A stretch of 64,000 nucleotides of DNA from Ahaetulla prasina (GCF_028640845.1 NC_080543.1:94849825-94913824), one strand, 5' to 3'. Positions 1-9,399 are shown, counted from the first letter of the stretch. Made by a program: numbers and translations. The notes: a model not told the origin generated them from the sequence alone.

Positions 1-1440
1 TACAATAACAAAAATGGTACTTTTTTACATAGCGACATTAAGGATCAGAACTATTGTATGGAAACAGTTGGGGGTAACATAATCTTTCTGTCCTGCTTGG
101 ACAGTTTTTTTATGCAGCTGGCTGGTTACTGATGAAATTGAGGGCTAGCTCCTGCACACTCTTTCTGATATTTTTAGTGACCTAATTAATTTACTTGCTA
201 CTAATTTACTCACTTGGGAAGAAGAATGAAGAAATTAATAGCTTCCAAAGCTATGTCTTTCTCTGGTAGATTTGTTAGCTTTATAGCCTGGGCTATGGGA
301 AAATGTGAGAATTTATGGAAATCCAACGTGAAATTAGAAACTGTCACAGAATGTTAATAAACCAAGGTCACCAAAAATGCTGATCTTTTCCTGCATTCCC
401 CCCACCCCCATTGTAATTGTGTTTATAACCTACTTACATCATACAATTGCTTAATGCAGCCCTGGCCCAAATGAAACAAATGACAGATTATCTGTATACT
501 CTCTAACGCATTTCTTCATATTCATTTGAATGAGCATCTGGCCAAAACATTGCTGCATATTCATGATACAAATAAATACACACTAAAGGGAAGGGAAGAA
601 ACACAGGGACATGAGATGAGATGAATTACAGACGATGTGCTAATTTGTCAGTGGTAGGACAGCGTAAGAGTCTCAGTGTACATTAGGGACTATTGGGAAG
701 GAATTTATACAACTACATGAATGAACATGTAAGCCCAACTCATGTCATTGGGATCTTTTACAGCTGAATAGGAATATGATTGGAGCCTCCCATATTCCAT
801 TAAGTTCTTTCTAATTACTCCAGGACATGGCATTTATTTTGCAGGAATATGGAATGGTTATTTGCTGAAAAGAAGTGAGGACAAAAATAAACAGCAATTT
901 AATTTAATTTAATTTTAACAAATACTTTGTTCCCCAGCTACTGTATTTTTCTCCAGCAGAAGTCCAACACTGAGCTCGATTTGATCAGCACCAGGTCTTC
1001 TTTCTGTCAAGGCATTGTGATTAACTTCCTCAGTTTTCCTCCTACAAAATGACTCAGCATGATGAAGATGCATCTTTTTTAAAACAGCTATTGAAGTACC
1101 TTTGCACCTATCTGCTTATGCATACAAACATCACCACAGGCAGCTCAGATTTTCCTGCTGGTAGAATGCAAGGGTCACCCAAAGTTGCCGAACCTTCATC
1201 AACAGAAGAGTCAGTGAGACAAACAGCAATCAAATTTCTTTAATCAGCAGAAAAATGGGCACAATGTCCAGGTATTATCTATCTTTACCTTGTGTTGATC
1301 ACTTAGAGATGATTTTCCGTGTAACATACACTTTTGATGGCTGGATGTAACAACTTTGTGCTGCCACTAGATGGTGGTATATTGAGGTGCTTTGCCTGAA
1401 TTAAGTCACCTTATGACTAAGCCATGCTTGAAAAGATTCA
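1..1440. other. No gene or recognisable repeat
   Basis: AT-rich intergenic sequence. The longest open frame (1049-1243, plus) has no recognisable motif and no codon signature. Nothing supportable was found. Confidence 0.5.
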
Positions 1441-1559
1441 ATTATTATATTCTCCACAAGCAAAAGTTTTACTGTTTTTTTGCTCTTATCTGAATATTAC
1501 ACGTATAATATCTGTATGTATGTATAGCATATGTGTGTACACTCACACAAGAACAAACA

Positions 1560-1600
1560 CAAATGTGTGTGTGTATGTGTGTGTGTGTGTGTGTGTGTAG
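1560..1600. repeat. TG/TATG microsatellite
   Basis: A run of TG dinucleotides with occasional TATG, immediately outside the first Penelope-like terminal segment. Confidence 0.85.
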
Positions 1601-2125
1601 GTCTTGGCATTTTCGGGTCTTTTCCCATGTAAGGTTGAGAGTATCTTGATGACGTTTCGATGAGGTTTCACTCATCATCTTCAGGCTGGTGTCTTCGGCT
1701 TCGTGCTTCTCAAGCAAAGAGTGGTAGGAGCTGCCGTCTCTCTATAAATACTGGTGGGGACGTGGGGAATGTTGCTGTGAGCGGGTTGATTGGCTGTGTG
1801 GTTGCATCTTGATTGATAGATGGAGTGGGTATTTGCAGATTTGTCGAGGTAGGGAGTATTGCTGTGAGCGGGTTGGTTGGCTCTGTGGTTCCATCCTGAT
1901 TGGTAGATGGAGTGGGTGTTTGCAGATTGATCGGCTGTTTCGTAGCATCCTGTGTGGGTGTGGTCCTGGTCTTTTGTTCCTGAGCTCTGGTGTTGCGGCC
2001 TCTGAAGTTCTGTGATGTGATGTCTTGAGCAGATGGTTCAGATTCAGCCAAGATACTCTCAACCTTACATGGGAAAAGACCCAAATATGTCAAGATCTAT
2101 GTACCTATACCCGTGAAAACCTACA
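1590..2125 (-). mobile_element. Penelope-like element fragment with inverted ends
   Basis: Read on the minus strand, the segment ends with a hammerhead-like core (1651-1684) and then a tail about 60 bp long (AAGATACTCTCAACCTTACA and onward). A near copy of that tail lies at 2047-2100 in plus orientation, so the fragment has inverted ends, as Penelope-like elements (PLEs) often do. Inside, two 87-bp units (about 1774-1860 and 1861-1947) repeat, each 29 codons long with no stop in one minus frame (1710-2093). They read as Thr/Pro/Asn-rich, low-complexity protein. Assignment to PLE rests on the shared terminal motif with the better-preserved copy at 3285-5029. Confidence 0.6.
1651..1684 (-). ncRNA. 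Hammerhead-ribozyme-like core, PLE family A (copy 1)
   Basis: On the minus strand the order is CTGAAGA, one spacer base, a 6-bp stem (GATGAG pairing with CTCATC), then GAAAC and GTC. Compared with copies at 2338 and 2424 (stem GACGAA/TTCGTC), two base pairs of the stem have changed on both sides so that pairing is kept. The core order matches the hammerhead consensus CUGANGA-stem II-GAAA-stem III-NUH; stem III is minimal and stem I poorly conserved. Activity is not shown. Confidence 0.6.
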
Positions 2126-2126
2126 A

Positions 2127-2165
<39 letters not shown>

Positions 2166-2252
2166 ACACACACATAGGTTTTCATGGGTATAGGTACGTA
2201 GGTCGTGGCATATTCAGGTCTTCTTCCGCGTAAGGTTGTGTATGTATATATG

Positions 2253-2283
<31 letters not shown>

Positions 2284-2290
2284 GTATGTC
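2125..2290. repeat. CA and TATG microsatellites between PLE ends
   Basis: A CA run at about 2129-2172 and a TATG run at about 2245-2284. The CA run is flanked by inverted copies of a short PLE end sequence (CCTATACCCGTGAAAACCTA at 2105-2124 and its complement near 2180-2200). Confidence 0.8.
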
Positions 2291-2315
2291 TTTGGTTGTT
2301 CGGGTTTTCTCCCAT

Positions 2316-2487
2316 GTAAAATTGGAAGTGTCTTGGGGACGTTTCGACGAAGTCTCATTCGTCATCTTCAGGCTTCAGCTTCGTGCTTCTGGGAGCAATC
2401 TGTAAAATTGGAAGTGTCTTGGCGACGTTTCGACGAAGTCTCATTCGTCATCTTCAGGCTTCAGCTTCGTGCTTCTGGGAGCAATGC
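2316..2487 (-). ncRNA. Tandem pair of 86-bp PLE units, each with a hammerhead-like core
   Basis: Two direct units (2316-2401 and 2402-2487) differ at about three positions. Each carries on the minus strand CTGAAGA-T-[GACGAA, 6-nt loop TGAGAC, TTCGTC]-GAAAC-GTC, at 2338-2371 and 2424-2457. Known Penelope-like elements carry hammerhead motifs with very short stem III that work better as dimers, so the tandem arrangement is notable. Stem I supports only about two pairs here. Confidence 0.65.
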
Positions 2488-2566
2488 TCCCAGAAGCACG
2501 AAGCTGAAGCCTGAAGATGATTTATCGAGATTGTCAGCGCCAAGACACTTCCAATTTTACATGGGA
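2402..2566. repeat. Long inverted repeat of PLE terminal units
   Basis: The unit at 2402-2485 is followed directly by its inverted copy (2486-2566), centred on GGGAGCAATGCTCCC. The right arm has lost the hammerhead core by several substitutions and short deletions while the rest of the arm still pairs with the left arm. Confidence 0.85.
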
Positions 2567-2622
2567 GAAAAACCAAACAACCAAAGACCTACATACAAAC
2601 ACCCGTGAAAGCCTTAGAAAAC

Positions 2623-2628
<6 letters not shown>

Positions 2629-2667
<39 letters not shown>
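2629..2667. repeat. AT microsatellite
   Basis: Uninterrupted TA dinucleotides between two PLE terminal segments. Confidence 0.95.
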
Positions 2668-2669
<2 letters not shown>

Positions 2670-2744
2670 GGTCTTTGGTTATTTGGGTTTTCTCCCGCGT
2701 AAAATTGGAAGTGTCTTGGCGACGTTTCGACGAAGTCTCATTCT

Positions 2745-3010
2745 TTTTTTTCTTTTTTTTGTTTACATTTATACCCCGCCCTTCTCCGAAGACTCAGGGC
2801 AGCTTACAATGTATAAGGCAATAGTCTCATTCTATTGGTATATTTTTTACAAAGTCAACTTATTGCCCCCCCAACAATCTGGGTCCTCATTTTACCTACC
2901 TTATAAAGGGTGGAAGGCTGAGTCAACCTTGGGCCGGGCTCGAACCTGCAGTAATTGCAGGCTCTGTGTTCTAATAACAGGCTTCTCTACTACCTGAGCT
3001 ATCCCGGCCC
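2745..3010 (-). mobile_element. tRNA-derived SINE with an L2-type LINE tail
   Basis: On the minus strand a tRNA-like head has an A box (TAGCTCAGGTAGTAGAG, about 2985-3003) and a B box (GGTTCGAGC, 2938-2946). A body follows, and then a tail reading CCCTGAGTCTTCGGAGAAGG with a terminal A-rich run. The tail matches the 3' end of the L2-like LINEs at 27-28 kb and 35 kb, which implies it uses their reverse transcriptase. It interrupts a PLE terminal unit (2700-2744), stopping that copy's hammerhead core. Confidence 0.8.
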
Positions 3011-3089
3011 CTAGGTGAAGATGGGGGTGCTACATCTTCATATTCAAACCCCCACTAGCAGTTAAAAAGGAAGAAACAGCTGCAATCAC

Positions 3090-3285
3090 ACATTGCTCCC
3101 AGAAGCACGAAGCTGAAGCCTGAAGATGACGATTTTTTTTTTTGTTTGTTTACATTTATACCCCGCCCTTCTCCGAAGACTCAGGGCGGCTTACAGTGTA
3201 TAAGGAATGAGACTTCGTCGAAATGTTGCCAAGACATTTCCAATTTTACGCAGGAGAAAACCCGAATAACCAAAGACCTACATAT
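3090..3285 (+). mobile_element. PLE terminal unit split by a LINE/SINE tail fragment
   Basis: Plus-strand PLE terminal sequence (3090-3132 and 3206-3285) is interrupted at 3133-3205 by a T-run followed by the L2-type 3' end motif CCCGCCCTTCTCCGAAGACT. The break falls inside stem II of the hammerhead-like core: CTGAAGATGACGA lies on the left and AATGAGACTTCGTCGAAA on the right. Confidence 0.7.
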
Positions 3286-3337
3286 ATGTCTTTGGTTATT
3301 CGGGTTTTCTCCCGCGTAAAATTGGAAGTGTCTTGGC

Positions 3338-3371
3338 GACGTTTCGATGAAATCCCATTCGTCATCTTCAG
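3338..3371 (-). ncRNA. Hammerhead-ribozyme-like core of the main PLE copy
   Basis: Minus strand: CTGAAGA-T-[GACGAA, loop, TTCATC]-GAAAC-GTC. One stem pair is lost by a G-to-A change at a CpG, so this copy is probably less stable than the pair at 2338-2457. Confidence 0.55.
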
Positions 3372-3671
3372 GCTAGGTGTTTACAGCTTCGTGCTTCTAG
3401 GAGAAATGTGTGATCGCAGCTGTTTCTTCCTTTTAACTGCTAGTGGGGGTTTGAACTGATTGGTTGGGAGCTTGGCTGTGTTCTGATTGGGTGGAGGTGT
3501 GTTCTGTTTGGGGAGGGCTTGGTTGTGCTCAGGTTGGTCTGAGATGCAGGGGGATTTGAGTTGGTGAGCTGCATTGCTGTTGTTTGGCTTCGCGTTCGTG
3601 GTCGTGCTACATCTTCATGGTGGGTGTCAGTCTGCTGCATGTATGGATTGGAGGGGTTTGAAATGGCTAAT

Positions 3672-4190
3672 TGTCGTGTCCCAGTCCTCCGCTGACGGCC
3701 GGGTCAGGGAAATCCGAATCAGGCTTGCCTCTGCAGCTCTGCCCAAAGTCCTAGCAAAGTCCTCAGAGCAGGCAGGAGATCAGTAAGTGACTTCAGCAAG
3801 ATAAGTTCAACTTTTGCCTGACTCAGAGACTGCCAGAAAGCAGATCCTTTATATAGGCCATGGGGTGTGGCTCCATGACTCAGCACTCATTAAGGCCTGC
3901 CCCTCCCTTCCTTCTGTTGCCTCCGCCTATCCAATCTTCTGATGCGAGGGTCACTCCAATCAGCTGTTGGTAATAAACCCTCCTCAGGCTCACATGCTGT
4001 GGAGGAGGGGGAGGGGTCTAGCTGCTCCGTTTGCCTGGGCATGGAGTCAGGGCTGGGGCCGGGAGGTGCTCCTTCTTCTGCAGTTTGTCTGGGCATGGAG
4101 CCAGGACTGGGGCCGGGAGGCATACATTCCTCCATGTTCGGGAGCAGATAAGAAGGCCCCGGCTGCTCTGAGGGCGGGCAAGACACAGCA
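3672..4190 (-). mobile_element. Solo LTR (519 bp) inserted in a PLE
   Basis: The segment starts TG and ends CA and is flanked on both sides by GCTAAT (3666-3671 and 4191-4196). It carries a TATA-like box on the minus strand (CTATATAAAGG, about 3847-3857). A minus-strand open stretch (3890-about 4190) has two similar Pro/Ser/Glu-rich blocks (PPGPSP-SMPRQT twice) and a basic end (RIRRLDRRRQQK). No internal region is present, so it is a solo LTR left by recombination. A 6-bp duplication is usual for some endogenous retroviruses; the family is not identified. Confidence 0.75.
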
Positions 4191-4334
4191 GCTAATGATG
4201 CTGCTGTGGTCTGACTTCTGGTCTGTGGTCGTGCTTCATCATCGGTGTGGGTTTGAGTTTGCTTTCCGCGTGGATGTGTGGTGATGACATGCTGTGTGGA
4301 ACTCGTGAGTGTGGTTCTTGCGTCATTCTTCATG

Positions 4335-5029
4335 TTAGGGACTCGTTTTGGGTTTCCAAAAGGCTGGTAGGCGGGAGGTATCATCTCGTTTATTCATGCT
4401 GTGTCGGCGTTTTTCTATCTCGATGGCTTCTCTGATTATTCTGTTGTTAAAGTTTTCAGTTTTGGCGATAGTTCTGGTCTTTTTAAAATCAATTTTATGT
4501 CCTGTGGCTTTAAGGTGTTGGACCAGGGGAGAAGTTGGTTCCTTTTTTTTGACTGAGTTCTTATGTTCTTCAATGCGTGCACTTATTCTTCTGTTGGTTT
4601 GTCCAATGTATGTGGTGCTTCAGGCGGTGCATGGGATTTCATATATTCCTTGGTTTTCTAACTCAATTTTGTCTTTGGGGTTTCTTAGGATGGTGGATAT
4701 TTTTTGGTTTGTGCAGAATGCTGTCTTGATGTTGTGTTTGTGGAGGATCTTGCTGATTCTATCTGTGGTACCTTTTATATATGGGAGGAGGGCTTTGCCA
4801 TTTTCTTGTTCTCTGTCTTGGATTTTAGTGGGGGTTTCTTTATGGATTAGTTTGGTAATCTTATTTCTTTGGAATCCATTGGATGGTAGTACGTTAGTGA
4901 GAGTATGTAGTTCGTTTTTTAGGTGTTGTTCGTCAGCTAAGCATTTTGTCCTGGAGATGAGTGTCTTGGCGATGGAGTTGATCTGTGCTGGGTGGTGATG
5001 TGAGAGTGCGTGCAGATAGCAGTTTGTGT
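4335..5029 (-). pseudogene. PLE reverse transcriptase C-terminus plus GIY-YIG endonuclease (remnant)
   Basis: One minus frame reads through the segment typical of the RT thumb and linker of Penelope-like elements (LPYIKGTTDRISKILHKHNI), followed by GIYEIPC and then TYIGQTNRR with a downstream EEHK, which together are the GIY and YIG halves of a GIY-YIG nuclease. The frame closes at a stop at 4335-4337 after a WKPKTSP ending. It is broken by one in-frame TGA at 4620-4622, just between the two halves of the nuclease motif, and the 5' half of the gene is absent, so it is not functional. A long plus-strand frame over the same bases is an antisense shadow. Confidence 0.85.
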
Positions 5030-5539
5030 ATATATATATATTTAAAATTTTTAAATATATTTTAATTTTTTTTAAAAAAAACATGATGCAGGGCACTAAA
5101 TTCAAATAGATTCAAAGCCAAGAGCCATGTTGTTATCCATCCTTATGGATCAATGAATCTACTATTAATTTGTCTCCCACATTTTAATTTTTGAAAAATT
5201 CTAATTCTTTCCATGCTGTTCAAGAGTTTTGCACATTTATGGCAATTTGGCAATTTGAAAATGAAGCAACATTCTAATCTATTACAAAAACAGAAGACAC
5301 TAAGAAACATACAAACGCAAATATGCGTGGCTCAAACCTCTTCAAAATAAATCTCTCTCTAATGGGCTTTTTAAATGTATAAAATTGTAATCACAAATAT
5401 TTACAAATAGTTCCTCCTCTCTTTTTTGCAATAGATTCTTTAACACATAAACAGATCTTTCAGCCACACTGACAATCTTGGATTTGAGAACACTAAAGAA
5501 GGAGAGCATACATGAAACACGTTTTTGCATACATGAAAG

Positions 5540-6235
5540 GACATTTATTATTTATTTTATTTATTTTGTCACAACAATATATGTAGGTATCATACAAAAA
5601 GATTATATAGTATATAAACACTTATATGAGTAAATATAAGGAGGTATAAGCATATATATATATAGGAAGAAGAAAAGAAAAACAATAGGACAGGAACGGT
5701 AGGCACGTTTGTGCGCTTATGCACGCCCCTTATGGTCCTCTTAGGAATGGGGTGAGGTCAATAGTAGAAAGTTTTTGGTTAAAGCTTTTAGGATTATGAG
5801 AAGAGACCACAAAGTCAGGTAAAGTATTCCAAGCACTGATGATTCTGTTACAGAAGTCATATTTTCTGCAATCTAGATTAAAGCGGTTGACATTAAGTTT
5901 AAATCTATTAGTTGCTCTAGTATTATTGCAATTAAAGCTGAAGTAGTCTTTGACAGGAAGGACATTACAATAGATGATTCTGTGAGTTAAACTTAGGTCT
6001 TGTCGAAGGCGACGGAGTTCCAAGTTTTCTAAGCCTAGGATTTCAAGTCTGGTGGCATAAGGTATTTTGTTGTTTTCAGAGGAATGGGGAACTCTTCTTG
6101 TAAAATATTTCTGGACACGTTCAATTGTATTGATGTCAGAGAAGTGGTGAGGGTTCCAAACAGGCGAGCTGTATTCTAGAATTGGTCTAGCAAATGTTTT
6201 ATATGCTCTGGTTAGTAGTGTGGTGTTTTTGGAAA
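5540..6235 (-). mobile_element. Non-LTR retrotransposon (CR1/jockey-type), 3' fragment
   Basis: The minus frame 5730-6299 encodes the C-terminal region that follows the reverse transcriptase in CR1/jockey-type LINEs (PILEYSSPVWNPH, then NAW/NTLP-type motifs near the end). A second copy of the same family lies at 15421-16065, with closely similar protein and the same T-rich tail. The 3' end is the TTATTTATTTTATTTATTTT run at about 5549-5568. The 5' end is truncated at about 6235. Clade assignment is from motif resemblance only. Confidence 0.75.
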
Positions 6236-6439
6236 AGAATACATAGCAAAGAAGAAGACATAGCAAAGAAGTAGTAGGTTCATTCTCTTTTGCACCCATA
6301 GATTAAAAAAGAGTTAATGGGGGAAAGTGTTAGAGTGAGAGATCCAAACTTAAACTAAAAACAAATGTTCTGATTGTGAATTCTGATTAAGCAATAGACC
6401 AGGCCTTCTACTGAAGTTGTGAGTACCAGCCATTTGCCG

Positions 6440-6525
6440 AAAATGACGTGAGGATTCCTGCACTGGCCAGGAAACCTGAAAGTCCCTTCCAACCCTATTA
6501 TAATCCTATGATTCTGGAATCAATT
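6440..6525 (+). mobile_element. CR1 LINE 3' end (short fragment)
   Basis: AAGTCCCTTCCAACCCTATT followed by ATCCTATGATTCTGG is the well-known CR1 3' end with its ATTCT-type terminal repeat. Confidence 0.7.
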
Positions 6526-6537
6526 TGTCCTTTAATG

Positions 6538-6641
6538 CAGGGGTCTCCAGCCTTGGCAACTTTAAGTCTTGTGGACTTCAACTCCCAGAATTGAGAGTTG
6601 AAATCTACAAGTCTTAAAGTTGCCAAGGTTGGAGACCCATG
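6538..6641. mobile_element. Palindromic hAT-type MITE (CAGGGGTCTCCAACC family), copy 1
   Basis: 104 bp, almost wholly an inverted repeat, flanked by a perfect 8-bp duplication CTTTAATG (6530-6537 and 6642-6649). The 8-bp duplication and CAGGGG-type ends indicate hAT transposase. Relatives in this window lie at 21348, 42759 and 44740. Confidence 0.85.
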
Positions 6642-6997
6642 CTTTAATGGTCTACCCAATTTTATTTCTGGATTTTAGCAAATGTGAATGGCAATTTCTT
6701 AAAAATAAGATGCAATACAAAAGGAAATGCAGTAATTAGTATGGATAAACAAGTCGTTTTGTCAAATGCTATCTTTATCTGTAATATAATATCACTTGGT
6801 TGAACTGGGTGGCTATAGAAATTGAATAAATAAATAAATATCAAGAAACAGACTGAAAAATGTGTTAAATTTTTGGTCACAGTAGTACACCAATAACAGC
6901 AGCATCCATCCACCCATGCAGCATGAAGGGCTGAGCACAAGACGTCTCCTAATCAAATCACTTTGTGTTGTAATTTGCATTTTGACTCTCAAACACT

Positions 6998-7053
6998 AAT
7001 GTGTGCGTATGTGTGTGTGTGCATGCGTGTGCGTGTGTGGCATGTGTGTGTGT
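6998..7053. repeat. TG-rich microsatellite
   Basis: Imperfect TG/CG dinucleotide run. Confidence 0.8.
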
Positions 7054-7177
7054 TCACTCTTTGCACAGTAAACACATACGCTGCTTACAGTATATGAGAT
7101 TTCACATTTTCATGTTTCTGGATACTCAGGTTGATGTCTATGGGGATTCTCAGTCATCCAGGTCATGGTTATCCTAA

Positions 7178-7291
7178 AGGTGCTTTTTCAAGAGGCAACT
7201 GGTCTTTCTGGGTTTCTTTGAAGACATTTCACTTCTCATCCAAGAAGCTTCTTCAGCTCAGAAAGTCCAGTTCCTCTTGAAAAAGCACCTT
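7178..7291 (-). mobile_element. PLE family B terminal fragment with inverted arms and hammerhead-like core
   Basis: Arms AAAGGTGCTTTTTCAAGAGG (7178-7197) and its complement (about 7272-7291) enclose a minus-strand core at 7223-7256: CTGAAGA-A-[GCTTCT, loop TGGATG, AGAAGT]-GAAAT-GTC. Stem I can pair GAG with TTC (one G-U pair). The sequence differs from family A, but the layout is the same. Confidence 0.6.
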
Positions 7292-7942
7292 TGGTATACT
7301 CAGGTTGATGTTTTGATAAATTCTAAATAATGGGGATATAGCCAAGAAGGCATGTGCATCTACAGTCACTAATCAGTCATTTGTAGTAGATTGGGTGTGG
7401 CAGTATATGCAACAGCTTTTTTTATAACAGTGGTTCACCTCAATCAATTTTCTGGCAACAGATTTTCTATTTGATGTACATCTTACTTCCCAGTATACTC
7501 CAGGCAGCTTGGAAGGAGAGAAGAGGAAATAAGGATAAGGAAAAACAAGAAACTTTCAATGAAAGCTAATACTCTACATCTTCAAAGAAAGCTAGCAGCT
7601 AAAACTAGAGGAATAAAATCCTTATCAAAGATAATCAGGATTTGTCCTCTGACTTCTTCCATTCACTTATTTTTAAATAGGAAAATTCTACTCTTTTTTT
7701 TTTTAACATACAACTGGCTTTCACTCCAATGTGATCTCCAAAACTCCACTCCCTTGAAACCACCCACATTACTAAGATTTTCTTGTCTTCGTTTGTTATG
7801 GGATTTGAGAGAAAAATTAACTGCTTTTGTGGAATTGCTAGGGATGTCTTTTGAGAACAGAACTGATTTCTTTCCAGATGAGGATATCTGATACTTAAAA
7901 TAAGAATATTTGGTACTTAAAAGGCAAGCCATAAGTGAATGA

Positions 7943-8125
7943 ATAGAGTAGAATAACAGAATTGGAAGGGACCTTGGAGGTCTTCTAGTCACACCCTCTG
8001 CTCAGGCGGGAAATCCTATATCATTTCAGACAAATGGTTGTCCAATCTCTTCTTAAAAACTTCCAGTGTTGGAGCATTCACAACTTCTAGAGGCAAGTTG
8101 TCCGACTGATTAATGAAATACCAAG
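7943..8125 (-). mobile_element. CR1 LINE 3' fragment
   Basis: The minus strand gives the CR1 end GGTCCCTTCCAATTCTGTTA preceded by the translated C-terminal stretch about cutting Leu-Pro and 'tleVFKK'-like codons. Parallel copies lie at 21733, 31745 and 45268. Confidence 0.8.
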
Positions 8126-8550
8126 TGAAGGACAATTGAAAAACCTTAATGGCTTCATTATTTGGGAATGTGAAAACAGCTTGTATTAGTGAAAGAAATA
8201 GCAGTTAGTGTATAATGCTGGTAACAGATATAATCTTCTATTCATATGGTGGTTTGGAGAAAGTTGAGCTGAAACTCTGCCTCGGATGAAAGGTTATTTA
8301 TCACAAAAACTCTGCTTTTTTTTAAGTTTAGAGAATACAGCTGAAGTTTGTGGGATATTCTCTTTGACCTTTAAAATCTATCATATGTTTTGAATTTGCT
8401 TATCAAGTAAAGGTCAGCAATACATGGAATACAGAGTAACACATGGAATACATATTAATGTAGATTGTACTTAACAGTGAACTTTGAACTGGGGCTTAAC
8501 TTTCACATGTAATCTAATTTATATTTACTCATAGACTAGAAAGTTTAATC

Positions 8551-8890
8551 TCAGGGTGAAATGCTCTCCATTCAGACTGGCTCAGCGGATCCGGTAGCAA
8601 TGGCAGCGCATGGTTCGGAGAACCAGTAGCAAAAATCCCTGGGGCCCCACCCATGCCTACCCAATGCCCGGTTGCCCACTTCCCCGCTTGCCGCTTCCTT
8701 TAAAAAATGCTTTTAAAAGTAAAAAAAAGAGGCTCTGACAATCACAGCTGAGCCACGCGATCATCAGATCCTCTTTTTTTTTTACTTTTAAAAGCATTTT
8801 TTTACAACCTATTCGGCCAAATTTGCATTTGCATTTGGTTGCATTTGCAACCAGCGAACCAGTAGTAAACCGGTTCAGATTTCACCACTG
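8551..8890. mobile_element. hAT-type MITE (CAGGGGTGAAAT family), copy 1
   Basis: Ends TCAGGGTGAAAT and ATTTCACCACTG. Flanks GTTTAATC (8543-8550) and GCTTAATC (8891-8898) match at 7 of 8 bases. The interior holds a long hairpin of TGCTTTTAAAAGTAAAAA and its complement, so this copy is longer than its relatives. Confidence 0.8.
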
Positions 8891-8940
8891 GCTTAATCCT
8901 GCAGTAGATTCAATGCATCAACCTAGTGATTGCCTTATAA

Positions 8941-9075
8941 CAGGGCTGTCAAACATCCAGCCCATGGGCCGGATGCGTCATACGCTGTCCACACCGACAC
9001 CTGGTTTAGCAAAGTGGGGAAAAGTCCCAATACATCATTTGATGCCACCTTGACAACATGACTTTGACACCCCTG
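8941..9075. mobile_element. hAT-type MITE (CAGGGGTGTCAAAC family), copy 1
   Basis: Ends CAGGGCTGTCAAAC and GACACCCCTG. Flanks CCTTATAA and CCTTATGC match at 6 of 8. Better-preserved relatives lie at 11056 and 35258. Confidence 0.75.
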
Positions 9076-9077
9076 CC

Positions 9078-9395
9078 TTATGCTGTTGTTAGTTGTAAAG
9101 TTGTGTCCAACCCACTGCAACCCCATGGAAAATGTTCCTCCACGCTTTCCTGTCCTCTATCATCCGCTGGAGTCCATTTAAACTCATGCCTACTGCTGCT
9201 TCAATGACTCCATCCAGCCACTGTTGTCCCGTTCTTCTTTTGCCCTCAATCTTTCCCAGCATTAGACACTTCTCCAGTGAGTCCTTCCTTCTCATTAGGT
9301 GGCTAAAGTATTTGAATTTCATCTTCAGGACCTGGCTTTCTAAAGAGCAGTCAGGGTTGATCTCCTCTAGGACTGACCGGTTTGATTGCCTTTAA
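9078..9395 (-). mobile_element. BovB/RTE LINE 3' fragment
   Basis: The minus frame 9089-9322 reads KFKYFSHLMRRKDSLEK, then GKIEGKRRTGQQWLDGV and a VGWTQL end, which is the C-terminus of the BovB (RTE clade) reverse transcriptase. BovB is abundant in squamates and ruminants through horizontal transfer (established knowledge). Only the last ~300 bp remains. Confidence 0.88.
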
Positions 9396-9399
9396 TTGT

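Larger units (their letters stand above)
3285..5029 (-). mobile_element. Penelope-like retroelement, 5'-truncated, carrying a solo LTR
   Basis: Minus-strand element: coding remnant (4335-5029), then a 3' non-coding part (3285-3665 and 4197-4334) ending in a hammerhead-bearing terminal unit. It is interrupted by a solo LTR at 3672-4190, whose 6-bp target duplication (GCTAAT) marks where the PLE was broken. The 5' end stops at a TA-rich simple repeat (5031-5045), so most of the reverse transcriptase is missing. Confidence 0.8.

Noticed and set aside
1469..2365. Thr/His-rich frames over microsatellites as proteins
   Set aside because: CA/TG repeats give His-Thr or Val-Cys runs in every frame.
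2938..3003. tRNA gene
   Set aside because: A and B boxes are present, but the cloverleaf is not complete and the unit continues into a SINE body and LINE tail.
4348..4998. Long plus-strand frame of 216 codons rich in hydrophobic residues, looking like a membrane protein
   Set aside because: It is the antisense shadow of the Penelope-like coding remnant on the minus strand, whose motifs are recognisable.
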